Shown piece by piece: positions 10,345-19,458 of a stretch of DNA of 64,000 bases. Numbering within the stretch: the stretch's first letter is position 1; each line of letters opens with the position of its first letter. Made by a program: the position numbers and the translations under genes. The DNA comes from Iris pallida (taxonomy: Eukaryota; Streptophyta; Magnoliopsida; Asparagales; Iridaceae), in contig JANAVB010015627.1 in assembly GCA_029216955.1 (NCBI GenBank), positions 1 to 64,000 of the forward strand, written 5' to 3'. Below the pieces are notes generated by a model. It did no database searches, was not told where the DNA came from, and saw nothing but the letters and a program-made list of their open reading frames with translations.

Positions 10345-10397
10345 AACTAAGAAGTCCAACAAGAAGATCAAAAAAAGAAGAAAAGAAGAAGAAGAAG
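10250..10397 (+). promoter_or_regulatory. Leader of truncated copy 2
   Basis: The family layout is kept here: AAATTTCCAAACTAC, then a CT repeat (about 10311-10343), then an AAGAAG-rich segment up to ATG at 10398. I see no clear TATA box. The MULE sits directly upstream. Confidence 0.5.
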
Positions 10398-10538
10398 ATG
10401 GTGATCTGCAAATATTCTACTGTCAATGTGATGATCCATGAACCTTCCATGAACAAACTCTTCAACTGGCAAGGTGTCGACGTGAACGATTACTTCTCCA
10501 ACCACGAAAAAGAAAAATCATCGTGGAGTACCATCTAA
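10398..10538 (+). pseudogene. Cys/His-rich family copy 2 (truncated)
   Basis: A 46-codon frame begins at the family ATG and keeps the N-terminal module: KLFNWQGVDVNDYFSNHEK aligns with RLFVWEGADVNIYFPDYER of copy 3. Homology to full copies ends at about 10535, so the whole Cys/His region is missing. The following DNA matches only the region after relic copy 4, so both descend from one already truncated unit. Expression of the short peptide cannot be excluded but there is no sign of selection. Confidence 0.65.
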
Positions 10539-11163
10539 CTTACGATTAAAGAGTCCTAATATGGATGAATTGATGTTGAGGAAATTAAATATCAGTGTCA
10601 GATATGTGTGGCGGATACAAATACGGATGTTGAGTTTAATTTGGGAAGATCCTTGTGATAGTCTAATATCGCTCTAGTAGCACAAAGAACCCTCATAAAT
10701 ATGCAAAAAAAAAGTCCACATATACTTCATCTATATTTTTTTGGCATACTTAGTAGAGTGTCAATCTTCTAAAAAGAATGGCTCCCTGTCTAGAAGAGAT
10801 TACACCCTTGAATCGACCTTCTTCATCTCGGAGGGCTGCAGCCCCGGTCATGAATTCATCAATGCTCCATCAAAATTTACTTTCCAGAAGTTAGGAGGAG
10901 GAAGAGTCCAGGTCTTTGCAAGTTGAACTTAATTCTGAAACCTGGATCGATTGCGCCCTTGATTTGGGTTATCTTTACCAAATTTCTCTCTCGGGAGGAA
11001 GGCATTTTGTAATGGATTGATCAATTTGGGAAGATGGATACAAATTCTATTAGCAAGAATCTATTATTATTATTATATTTGTGTTTGTTTGTCTTTTATC
11101 TATTATCTTTCATTCTCGATTACTGGTCAACCAAAAAAGAAAATAAAAACCTTCCATGTACCT
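10539..11163. other. Downstream part of the truncated unit, then unassigned DNA
   Basis: The first part, up to about 10780 (TAATATGGATGAAT, AGTAGCACAAAGAACCCTC, GTGTCAATCTTCTAAAAA), is duplicated after copy 4 (16650-17190). From about 10790 to 11160 I find no match and no gene. A 61-codon frame at 10741-10926 shows no recognisable domain. An ATT microsatellite lies near 11062-11080. Confidence 0.5.
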
Positions 11164-11166
11164 TAA

Positions 11167-11592
11167 GGCCTCGTTTGGTTCACGGATTTAAGGAAGCAAG
11201 AAAAGAAAAGAAAGTTGTTCATTTCCTTTGTTTGGTAGCCGCAAACTTGGAAATTAAATTCCTGACAAGGAGAAAAATTGGTGGGAATATGGTTACACTC
11301 AAGACCCATGAGATTGATTTTCCCTCCTCATTTTCCAACATTTATTACAAAAGTTATGACAAAAGTAACCATGTGTCATTGCTTATCTTACCATTAATAT
11401 TATTTTTATAATATTTTTTTTATTTTAAAAGGTAAGGATATTATTGGAACATTGTTATATTTTGTTTTCCTTTTCTAGGTAGTTTTCTTATTTTACCAAA
11501 TAACGGAAAAAAAATGTGACATGAATCCTACCTTCCCATTCCCATGAAAAATACAAGGGAATCCATTTCCTTTCCGTGAACCAAACGAGGCC
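11167..11592. mobile_element. PIF/Harbinger-type MITE
   Basis: A 426-bp element with inverted ends GGCCTCGTTTGGTTCACGGA and TCCGTGAACCAAACGAGGCC and TAA target duplications (11164-11166 and 11593-11595). The internal ends repeat GGAAA-type sequence in inverted order. It is similar to the element at 22178-22677. Confidence 0.85.
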
Positions 11593-11595
11593 TAA

Positions 11596-11821
11596 CTGTA
11601 GGATGAATGCTACAAGCTTATTTGTTAGTAAAAAAAAATGCACTTATTCTTTTATATATATATATATATTATATAAATATATATATTTATATATATATAT
11701 ATATAATATTATATATATATTATTGTTATCCATTTTGATAATCTGCTTTACTTTGTTTGTGTAATCCTAATTGTTTTCTTATGATAAACAAGGGTGAGGC
11801 CTAGTCTCTCTGAGTTTCTTT
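11596..11821. other. Upstream block of copy 3 with TA microsatellite
   Basis: The AATGCACTTATTCTT segment, a TA-rich tract (about 11655-11722), and the GTTATCCATTTTGATAATC and GATAAACAAGGGTGAG segments match 17400-17530 upstream of copy 5. This is part of the duplicated gene unit. Confidence 0.6.
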
Positions 11822-11830
11822 TAAAATAAA

Positions 11831-12537
11831 GGCTAAATTTTAACTTGATACCCTCAACTATCCATGTTTTGTAACTTGATACCCTAAACTTTCAAAATAG
11901 TCAACTTGATACCCTGAAAAATATATTTTACAAAATGTCCCCCCCTCTCTCTCTCTCTCTTTTCCAGCCTTATCCCTAAACTCCCCCCTGCCCCCCCTCC
12001 TGCCGATAACACCCCCCCCCCCCCCCCCCGGCCCTCCGCCTCGCCGCCGTCCTTCGTGCGCTCCGCTGGCCAACGATCGAGCATCCCGCCCGCTAGCACC
12101 CGCCGCTGCTGCTCCGGCCCGCGCCCCGCTCGGCCCCCACGTTCCTCGCCGGGGAGAGAGAAGGGGGGGGGGGGGGAACGCCGGAGAGGGAAGGGGGGGG
12201 GCCGCCCTCCTCCGCCTCGCCGCCGCCCCTCGTGCGCGCCCGGCCAGCGATCGAGCATCCCGTCCGCCTGCGCCCGTCGATGTTGCTGTGCTCCCGTCGC
12301 TGCTGCTCCGGGGCGCCGTCCCGCTCGGCCCGCACGTTCCTCGCCGGGGAGAGAGGGGGGAATGTCGGAGAGGGAGGGGGAGATGGAGGGGGCAGGGGTA
12401 TTTTTGGAATTTTTTTGGTTTTAGGGTATGAAATTAAAAATATTCAATAGTTGATGGTATTAAGTTGAGATTTTGAAAGTTTATGGTATCAAGTTGCAAA
12501 ACATGGATAGTTGAGGATATCAAGTTGAAATTTAGCC
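11831..12537. mobile_element. Non-autonomous Mutator-like element
   Basis: A 707-bp element with TIRs of roughly 70 bp or more starting GGCTAAATTTTAACTTGATA, and 9-bp target duplications TAAAATAAA (11822-11830 and 12538-12546). The centre is GC-rich and holds a direct duplication: a segment with GATCGAGCATCCCG and CACGTTCCTCGCCGGGGAGA occurs at about 12040-12155 and 12215-12352. No transposase is present. The GC-rich core could be captured host DNA (Pack-MULE type), but I recognise no gene in it. Confidence 0.85.
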
Positions 12538-12547
12538 TAAAATAAAA

Positions 12548-13011
12548 CTAGTAATTGACATGCCTGCGTTGCAAGTAAAATATATTTTTTCCTGATTTAT
12601 TGTAAAATAGTTTTAGTATTTAAATATATTGAATTAAGATTTGTTATATATGTTTTTTTTTAATTATAATTGTTATAGTTTTGGTTGTATTTTAATTTTA
12701 ATTTGTTATGGATATTTCTCTACTAAAGAGCGTACATATATTCTAATATAATTAAAAAGTAAAAAAATTAAAGTTTTTTAAATAAATTTTACCTACTTAA
12801 TGTTATCTAACTATAGTTAAATAAAACCTCTTCTAACTCATGTGGTTTATGTGAGGTATTCTCTCTGGTTGGTTGGATTTGATTTCCTGCAGTGTTTCAT
12901 AACAATTTTAATTTTTTTCAATTTTTTTTACGTAATATTAATATTTTTATTAATTAGTGGATAATATACAAATGGCTTAGATGATATACAAATGGCATAT
13001 ACTAGTAGAGA
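12548..13011 (-). mobile_element. Non-autonomous Helitron (minus strand)
   Basis: Read on the minus strand, it starts TCTCTACTAGTATATGCC at 13011 and ends CTTGCAACGCAGGCATG...ACTAG at 12548, with A before and T after. A 5' TC, 3' CTAG and insertion between A and T are the Helitron rules. The region is AT-rich and encodes nothing. Confidence 0.75.
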
Positions 13012-13028
13012 TAAGAAGTGAATTTCTT

Positions 13029-13131
13029 GTCCGAGCTCTCTAGCTTAGTGGTATTAGAGCGGACATCCGGAGGGGCCGGCAAGGTTCGAGCCCCACAATT
13101 GTGTGTGTGCGTGTGATTTCAAAAAAGAAAA
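13029..13131 (+). mobile_element. Very short tRNA-derived SINE
   Basis: A 103-bp insertion flanked by a perfect 16-bp duplication AAGAAGTGAATTTCTT (13013-13028 and 13132-13147). The head resembles a tRNA with pol III box A (TAGCTTAGTGG) and box B (GGTTCGAGCCC). The tail ends in AAAAAAGAAAAA. The element is transcribed by pol III and mobilised by LINE machinery, as known for plant SINEs. Confidence 0.85.
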
Positions 13132-13147
13132 AAGAAGTGAATTTCTT

Positions 13148-13696
13148 TTATAACATATCTAAATAACAAAATTAATCAAAATTTAATGACACTTCCGCAT
13201 TACAAAATTACATCCCCATGATAATTTAACATGTCTAAATAATAATTATAATTCTGAAAAATAATTTTTTTTTAGTTAATTAGAAGTGGAGTAAGACAAT
13301 AGAATAGATTGCAATGATTACTCTACCTCCTTTTTCTCTCTCTAGCCAAATAGAGAATGAGAAATCCATCCATAGTTTCTACAAAACTTACTTTGTTGAG
13401 GTAATTTTTCCAAACTATTTCTATGTTGCCTCTCCAGAAAAGAGAGAACGTCTACATGCTATAATATGAAAAAACACAGTAAAAAAAACATTTAAAATTT
13501 TGACTTACTTTGTTTCTTCCAACATGTAATTGAAATGAAAAGAAAATTTCCCAAGAGAGTAAAAGAAATTATATTAACCTTTTTCTAGTGAAACCCAGTA
13601 CTATAAAAAGAAGACAAGTACCATACACTGATCACCTCTCTCTCTCTCTCTCTTCTCAAGAGCTTCAACAAGAAGTTCAAGAAGAAGAAGAAGAAG
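13148..13696 (+). promoter_or_regulatory. Promoter and leader of copy 3
   Basis: Contains the family blocks TGTTGCCTCTCCAGAAAAGAG (about 13427), CCAACATGTAATTGAAATG (about 13519) and CTAGTGAAACCCAGTACT. They are followed by TATA box TATAAAAA at 13612-13619, a CT repeat (about 13636-13655) and an AAGAAGAAG-rich run up to ATG 13697. This is the least disturbed promoter in the array. Position 13519-13530 is the empty site for the Helitron before copy 5. Confidence 0.65.
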
Positions 13697-14257
13697 ATGG
13701 TGGTCTTCACACAAATATTCCGCAACAACGAAAGATCAGTCGCCTCCAGGAGGAGGCTCTTCGTCTGGGAGGGCGCGGACGTGAACATTTACTTCCCCGA
13801 CTACGAAAGAGTCGATGCGGATTACTGCCCATTTCCGCACCCTGCTCGTGATATTTTCTTCTACTGGGGGAGGATGGAGCACTTCCGGGCGGGAGGAGAC
13901 CCCTCCAGACCCGACGTCGTAGCAACTTTCTTGGCCTGGCACTGTGTCGCGTGCGAAATAACGCACCACAGCTTCAACGAGATCGATACTTGGAATCCCG
14001 ACACGGGGTCCTACTCCCACCAATGCTGCACTCATTTTACGGAGCTGGAGGACTCGTATGACCCAACGGTCTTATCCTCATATTATCACTGGTCTAGCAC
14101 CTGGGTTCCGGCATATCAGGTCCTTCGTCAGAGACTGCCACCGGTGCCGACGTCGATACTGGAGGTTCGTCGACGAATACCGGTTGAATGTGCATGGCCA
14201 GGCTGTGGAAGGACCTTTTGCCACGCCGACCGTCTCAATGCGGCGACACTCGTCTAG
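13697..14257 (+). pseudogene. Cys/His-rich family copy 3 (two compensating frameshifts)
   Basis: Unknown-function family member with an open frame of 186 codons. Residues 1 to about 121 are in the family frame and carry WEGADVNIYFPDYE, GRMEHFRAGGD, AWHCVAC and TGSYSHQC. Compared with copies 1, 5 and 6, two bases are missing at about 14060-14075, nine near 14103 (in frame), and one T in the TTTT at 14216-14219. The segment between is read out of frame (roughly 52 codons, losing the DCHRC motif). The last residues, FCHADRLNAATLV, are back in the family frame and stop at the family position. It could make an altered protein. Promoter intact. Sequence error is the main alternative. Confidence 0.7.
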
Positions 14258-15268
14258 CTAGTAGCCCCGCGCCAAGTTTGTTCTTGCATGCATGGTGCGT
14301 GGTCGTGGATGTTGTCAATGGACATTCATCTAATCTATCAATTACTACTCTGGCAAGTTCTTGTGCTACTAGCTAGCTAGTAATTTTTTTTCATTGCAAG
14401 TTCATTTCTTGATTTGGTATGCAATAGGTTGAGGTTAGTTTCTAGGGAAGTTCTGAACTGTAGTGTACGTTCTTCTTTGGTTGTGAGCTCTCACTTTGAT
14501 TTGGTACGTAATTGTATTCATGCATGCATGTGTTTAGGTTTTGAGCTTGTACTCTAATTGGGACAATGCTATTCTTGGGAAGTTCTTGATCTTCAATTGT
14601 ACTCAAACCGCTTCGTTTTTCTTGTTCATGTATTCAGACCATTGCTGTTTGCGAATTTTACACTTAAGTTCTTGAGATCTGTTCACTGTGTACAAAATTA
14701 ACTTAACAAACAAAATTGTCTTCCTTGAGAGATTGTCGAATTATATAACAAGGAGATGTGATTTCCCGCCCAAATCCTCATAAAAGACAAAGGATGGTCA
14801 GGATAAGAACACATATGCTTATTCAATGGTTTATAAAATACATAGGTGCCAAAATCGATCTAATAGACCAACTATATCCGTATCTACTTATGACTAATTT
14901 ATTTGAATTTAATTAGAATTGGACCAATTTACTACTGTCGCTAATTACTATCGATCTAAATGACTACTGCAACTAATTACTAAATAATCAGTATCTAATA
15001 ATGACCATCTGTTAAGGACTGGTTATGACTTGAATTATCATTTTCGTTAATAGAATTCGATTGTTATTTGCTTTTTTTTTTCCTTTAATATGATTGAATT
15101 ATTGTGTATCTAGAAGTTTTAATATAAGTATTTTTATTTTTCGAATAAACGTACTTTAAATATCAAAAGACTTTATGTCCTCCTCTTTTGGTTGTATTCT
15201 TTTATTTTAATAAGATTATCAACAAAATTCATTCAGCTAACTTTGTCTCAGGATTGAATTATGCTTCT

Positions 15269-15270
<2 letters not shown>
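14258..15270. other. 3' flank of copy 3 (duplicated unit)
   Basis: The first part matches the 3' flanks of copies 1, 5 and 6. From about 14740 to 15240 it matches 22890-23510 after copy 5 (AAGGATGGTCAG, CTAATTACTATCGATC, TTTATGTCCTCCTCTT). The duplicated unit is therefore several kilobases long. No other gene is seen. Confidence 0.65.

Positions 15271-15306
<36 letters not shown>
15271..15306. repeat. 36-base T homopolymer
   Basis: An uninterrupted run of 36 T. The length may not be reliable in the assembly. Confidence 0.9.
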
Positions 15307-15307
<1 letters not shown>

Positions 15308-15439
15308 AATTGTAGTCATAGGACATGTATACAAAATATTCAAATTCCAAACATAATTTAATTTTTTTTCATCTTAGGATTAATGTTAGCAATTGGGGAG
15401 AGGGTTTAAATACAAATAACTCTTAATGTTAGCAATTAT

Positions 15440-15972
15440 GCCTAAAGCGTCGCTAAATTGGGGAAAAAAACGTCGCTAATTTGTATAGTGACGTAAACGA
15501 CGACGTCTTAATTTAGTCACGTTTCATCAAGTCGCTGACAACCAAGACATCGCTAAAGTCGCAATAGCGACATTTTTTAGCGACATAATCACGTCGCAGA
15601 AATAGCGACATTTAGCGACATTTGGTCGCAAAATATAGCGACGAATTTGCGACGCTTAGCGACTATAAGCGACGCGGGCTTGAGTCGCTGACGTCGGTAC
15701 ACTGTAGGAAGTCAGCAACATTTAGTGACTACTAGCGACGTTTAGCGACTGCGACGTAGACTTACGTCACTAAACGTCACTGATGTTAAAAAGCCAACGA
15801 CTTTTGGCGACGACAATTTCCACAATATTAATTGGTCGCTGATCGTCGCGGAACGTCGCCAACAACGATGTATTGTGACGTGTTTATTTTATGTCGCTAA
15901 ATTTTTTTATATCAGCGACGTTGTCTTCTTTCGTCACTAAATACGTCGCTAAATTGACTTATTTTGGTAGTG
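15440..15972. mobile_element. CACTA (En/Spm-like) element end
   Basis: The right border read on the minus strand starts CACTACCAAAATAAGTCA, the classical CACTA terminus. Subterminal DNA up to about 15440 is crowded with TTAGCGACG/CGTCGCTAA motifs in both orientations, as expected for transposase-binding subterminal repeats. I find no matching left terminus or transposase, so it is a truncated or internally deleted copy. It interrupts the Helitron-like repeat, which resumes at 15973. Confidence 0.75.
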
Positions 15973-16453
15973 AGTTGTAAAAAATTAAGTAATAAAAAAT
16001 TAAATAACTATTTTCTGCATTTGTCAAGTAGTATTAAATATGTGCAACACGTGCATGTATATTAGTCTATGTATAATAGAAAAACTTTTAATCTATATCG
16101 TAAAAGTTTTTGTTCTAAAAATGTACCCTTGCCTATGTTATTAATTGAAATTATTCATTAAATTTAGTATTGATAGTTAGATACTTACATATAAAAATGT
16201 TCATCTTTTAGGTAGTATAAATTCATACAACACACGTGCATATATGCTAGTATATATAATAAGGAAAGTTGAGACTTCACCGTAAAAAAAAATTCAAAAA
16301 AAAAAATTCATGTCTAAGGTTTATTGATTAAAATTGTTTAAAATTTAACATGGATAATTAAATAATTAAATATAGGAATAAAAATAAAAATATATTGTTT
16401 GTTCTTTTCAAGTAGTTTAAAATATGTGCAAACATCATATGTATACATTACTA
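15973..16453. repeat. Helitron-like repeats, third set
   Basis: A partial unit to about 16057 (GTGCAACACGTGCATGTATATTAGT), then a dimer at 16072-16252 and 16254-16453 matching 7113-7493. Unit ends read ATATGCTAGT and ATTACTAGT. Position 16058-16080 is the empty site for the solo LTR at 6648-7112. Confidence 0.5.
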
Positions 16454-16479
16454 GTATATAAAAGAGAATACACTAATAA

Positions 16480-16650
16480 GTCCAGCAAAAAGATCAAGAA
16501 TAAGAATAAGAAGAAAATTGTGGTCTTCGTGCAAACATTCCACCATTGTGAGCGATAATTGTTCCATGAACAGACTCTTCAACTAGCAAGGTGTGAACAC
16601 GAATGATTACTTCTCCAATCACGAAAAGTCGTCACGGAGTACCATCTAAC
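16480..16650 (+). pseudogene. Cys/His-rich family copy 4 (degenerate, truncated)
   Basis: The AAGAAG-rich leader is followed by ATTGTGGTCTTCGTGCAAAC, so the start codon is lost (ATG to ATT). The rest matches the N-terminal module of copy 2 with stops (CTTCAACTAGCAAGG), and homology ends at the same place, GAGTACCATCTAAC. The downstream sequence is shared with copy 2 only. It is a clear relic. Confidence 0.65.
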
Positions 16651-16829
16651 TTACAATTAACTAAGAGTCTTAATATGGATGAATCAATGTTGAGGAAATG
16701 TCGTGCCAAATGTGTGGTGGATATAAACACGGACATTGTCTAATATCGCACTAGTAGCACAAAGAACCCTCAAAAGTATGCAAACAAAGTCCACATGTAC
16801 TTCATCTATATTTTTTTTGGCATACTTAG
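16651..16829. other. Downstream part of the truncated unit
   Basis: Matches 10539-10750 after copy 2, including AGTAGCACAAAGAACCCTC and GTCCACAT(G/A)TACTTCATC. No gene. Confidence 0.6.
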
Positions 16830-17138
16830 CAGGCCCGACCCTGACCTCATGGGAGCCCAAACAAACTTTTAAAATAGACCACATATAATATAAAAAAATT
16901 AAAAACTTAAAATTATTCTTATCACTTAGATTTGAACCAAGAACCTCAAAAGTGCAAAAACCAATATGGTAACCACTACACCATAATTATTTTACATTAA
17001 ATTTTATACCACAAATTAATTTTATTAGCCATACACCATTTTTTTTATAACTAACAACTTATATATTAATTTTGGGACCCCTGTAAATATGAGTCCCGAA
17101 GCGAATGCACTTGGTGCACTTGTTCAGGACCGACCCTG
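16830..17138. mobile_element. hAT-like MITE, second copy
   Basis: A 309-bp element with ends CAGGCCCGACCCTG and CAGGACCGACCCTG. The flanks are ATACTTAG (16822-16829) and ATACTCAA (17139-17146), an imperfect 8-bp duplication. The paralogous site near 10745 (CATACTTAGTAGAGTGTC) is empty. It contains a tRNA-like stretch (GAACCAAGAACCTC, TGGTAACCACTACACCA on the plus strand). Related to 9705-9993. Confidence 0.7.
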
Positions 17139-17931
17139 ATACTCAATATAGCGTGTCAATCTTCTAAAAAAAGACTAGCCAGCACAATTTAATAAAGTAA
17201 AGAACTTTCGTTTGATCTGTGAAACCAGTGGTATACCATCAGTTTTGGAAATAGAAGTGTATATAACTTAATTTTTTTTAAAGAAGTCGATGTTTTCTCC
17301 CAAGTAATAGAAATTAATAAACTGTTGTTGGTCCTTCCAAAAGCAGTATGAAATACGTGTAATTCATGCATATGTACTAGTATATACTTAATAGTAAGAA
17401 AAATGCAACTTATTCTTGCATCAATATATTATTTGTTATCCATTTTGACAATCGGTTTACTTAGTTCCTATAGCCCTAATTGTTTTCTTACGATAAACAA
17501 GGGTGAGAATAGTCTCTCTCCTAGTTTCTTTTAAAATAAACTAAGCAGTGAATTTTTTTAACATGTCTATAAATGACAAAATTAACCAAAATTTAATGGC
17601 ACATCCCCATCACAAAATTATTTAACATGTCTAAATTAATTATTATAATTCTGAATATATTTTTCAACCAAAATATTCATAGTAAAGTAAAAAAATTGGA
17701 AAGTAGTGTAAGACAATAGGATAGATTGCAATGATGACCCCACTTCCTCTCTAGTCATATAGAGAGTGAAGAATTCATTAGGAGTTTCTACAAAGCTCAC
17801 TTTGTAACCTCCAAACGAAATAATTATTCTTTATATTTTCTATGTTGCCTCTCCAGAAAGAGAGAATGTCTACAAGCTATAATATTTAAAAACAGTAATT
17901 TTTTTTTTTACTTAAATTGTGAATTCCAACA
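17139..17931. other. Upstream block of copy 5
   Basis: Up to about 17390 there is another AT-rich repeat ending GCATATGTACTAGT. From 17391 the block matches 11600-11830 plus 13132-13520 upstream of copy 3 (GATAAACAAGGGTGAG, TTTTAAAATAAACTAAGCAG, TGTTGCCTCTCCAGAAAGAG). Position 17531-17552 is the empty site for the three insertions at 11831-13131. Confidence 0.6.
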
Positions 17932-18209
17932 TCTCTACTATTATAAGAGGACTTCAAAACGGTTCAAAATTGAGTCGTTTAAGCCGTGTATATATCATCA
18001 ACCATTTAATTTTTTTAAAAAAATTATGTAAAAAAATTGTTCAAAAAAGTTCAAATTTATTATATATGTTCATTATGAGAAATTGAACTCAACCAAACAA
18101 GAAAAATATCCCACACCTTAACCACATGCGTTAGAAGAGATATTTAACTGTAATTGAATAATATTTCTATTATACGTTCTTATACGTTCAAAGCACATGC
18201 ATTGGCTAG
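17932..18209 (+). mobile_element. Non-autonomous Helitron
   Basis: A 278-bp insertion that starts TCTCTACTATTATAAGAGG and ends CATGCATTGGCTAG, between A (17931) and T (18210). Removing it gives CCAACATGTAATT, the sequence seen intact at copy 3 (about 13519) and copy 1 (about 2052). This is base-exact proof of the borders without a target duplication, as Helitron insertion requires. It encodes nothing. Confidence 0.9.
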
Positions 18210-18214
18210 TGTAA

Positions 18215-18292
18215 TTAAAAAATCTGTAGGTTGTTGGCCAGTGGTAGCAACGGTGATAAGGCACGGGAGACAGGTTGGAATCTCCCTTGAAA
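18215..18292 (+). mobile_element. tRNA-derived SINE in the copy 5 promoter
   Basis: TTGGCCAGTGGTAGCAACGG resembles pol III box A, and CAGGTTGGAATCTCCC resembles box B. A poly(A) tail follows (18292-18298). The insert splits the family block TGTAATTGAAA, which reappears as TTAATTGAAAAG at 18297. The borders are approximate. Confidence 0.65.
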
Positions 18293-18368
18293 AAAAATTA
18301 ATTGAAAAGAAAGGAAAATTTCCACAGAGAGCAAAAGAATTATATATTAAGAAACAGAACATGAACAC

Positions 18369-19363
18369 CCTTTTTGGATTTGGATTTGGAAATCCTCCAA
18401 ATCCAAATCATGGATTTTACTATTCAAATCCAACTCCAAATCCAACTCCAACCAAACATAGGATTTGGTTTTATGATTAATAATTAATAATTAATAACTA
18501 TAAATTAAATAATTAATAATTAACGATTAATAATAGTAATTATAAATTAATTAATAATTAATAATTAATTAATTAAAATAATAAATTAAAAATTAATAAA
18601 TTAATAATTAACGATTATAATTTAATAATTAATAATTAACGATTATAATTAATAATTAATAATTAAGTAATTAAGTAATATAATTAAGTAATAAATAATT
18701 AAGTAATAATTAATTAACGATTATAAATTAAGTAATTATAATTAATAATTAAATAATTAACGATTAATAATTAACGATTATTAATTAACGATTATAAATT
18801 AATAATTAATAATTAAGTAATAATTAATAATTAAGTAATTATAAATTAATTAATAATTAACGATTAATTAACTATAAATTAAATATTTTAAAAATAGTAA
18901 TTATAAATTAATATTATTATGATTAGTAAATTATTAAATTAAATTATTACAAAATATGATTATAATTGTGATTAAAATATTATTAATTAAGATTATAATA
19001 AAATAGTTATTAAAATTATTAATTAATATTTAATAATACTAATAAATTATTAATATGATTACAACAAAATTAACTAATTAACTAATTTTTTAATTAATAA
19101 ATATTTTTAACGAAATTATTAAAGATTAACTAATTTTTTATTTACTAATTTTAACAAAATTATTAAATAATAAATATTTTAACTAAATTATTAAAGAATA
19201 ATTATTATCTTCCTCCAAAATCCAACCAAATCCAAGTTTTGGATTTTGTCATACTTTCCATAAATCCATCTCCAACCAAACATAGGATTCCATGGATTTG
19301 TCTCCAAATCCATAAAAATCCAAATCCCACCTCCAAATACGGTTTACCAAACGGACCCTAAAA
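18369..19363. mobile_element. AT-rich MITE-like insertion replacing the copy 5 TATA region
   Basis: The insert lies between family sequence AACACCCTTTTT and TAAAAGAAGATCACC. Its edges carry CCAAATCC-rich inverted sequence (GGATTTGGATTTGG on the left, CCAAATCCAAGTTTTGG and TTTACCAAACGGACCC on the right). Its centre (18478-19210) is an array of ATTAATAATTAACGATTAT-like units, more than 700 bp. GGGTCCGTTTGG at one end resembles PIF or hAT MITE termini, but I cannot prove a target duplication. Confidence 0.55.
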
Positions 19364-19458
19364 GAAGATCACCACCACCACCACCATAAACTCACCTCTC
19401 TCTCTCTCTCTCTCTCTCTCCTCAAGAACTCCTACAAGAAGATCAAGAAGAGAGGAAG
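19364..19458 (+). promoter_or_regulatory. Leader of copy 5, TATA lost
   Basis: The CT repeat (about 19395-19420) and the AAGAAGATCAAGAAGAG run before ATG 19459 are kept. The family segment CTAGTGAAACCCAGTA(C/T)TATA is absent. Only AAAAGAAGATCACC remains beside the insertion, so the ancestral TATA box is gone. Confidence 0.55.

Noticed and set aside
11858..12450. Overlapping Arg/Gly/Pro-rich frames of 70-124 codons
   Set aside because: Open on both strands because of high GC. They lie in a non-autonomous MULE core and show no recognisable domain.
13029..13131. Functional tRNA gene suggested by pol III-like boxes (also 18215, 20647, 21412)
   Set aside because: There is no complete cloverleaf or anticodon arm. 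Target duplications and A-tails identify SINEs.
14170..14257. A C2H2-like zinc finger in copy 3 (CAWPGC...H)
   Set aside because: It arises from the out-of-frame segment between the two frameshifts and is absent from other copies.
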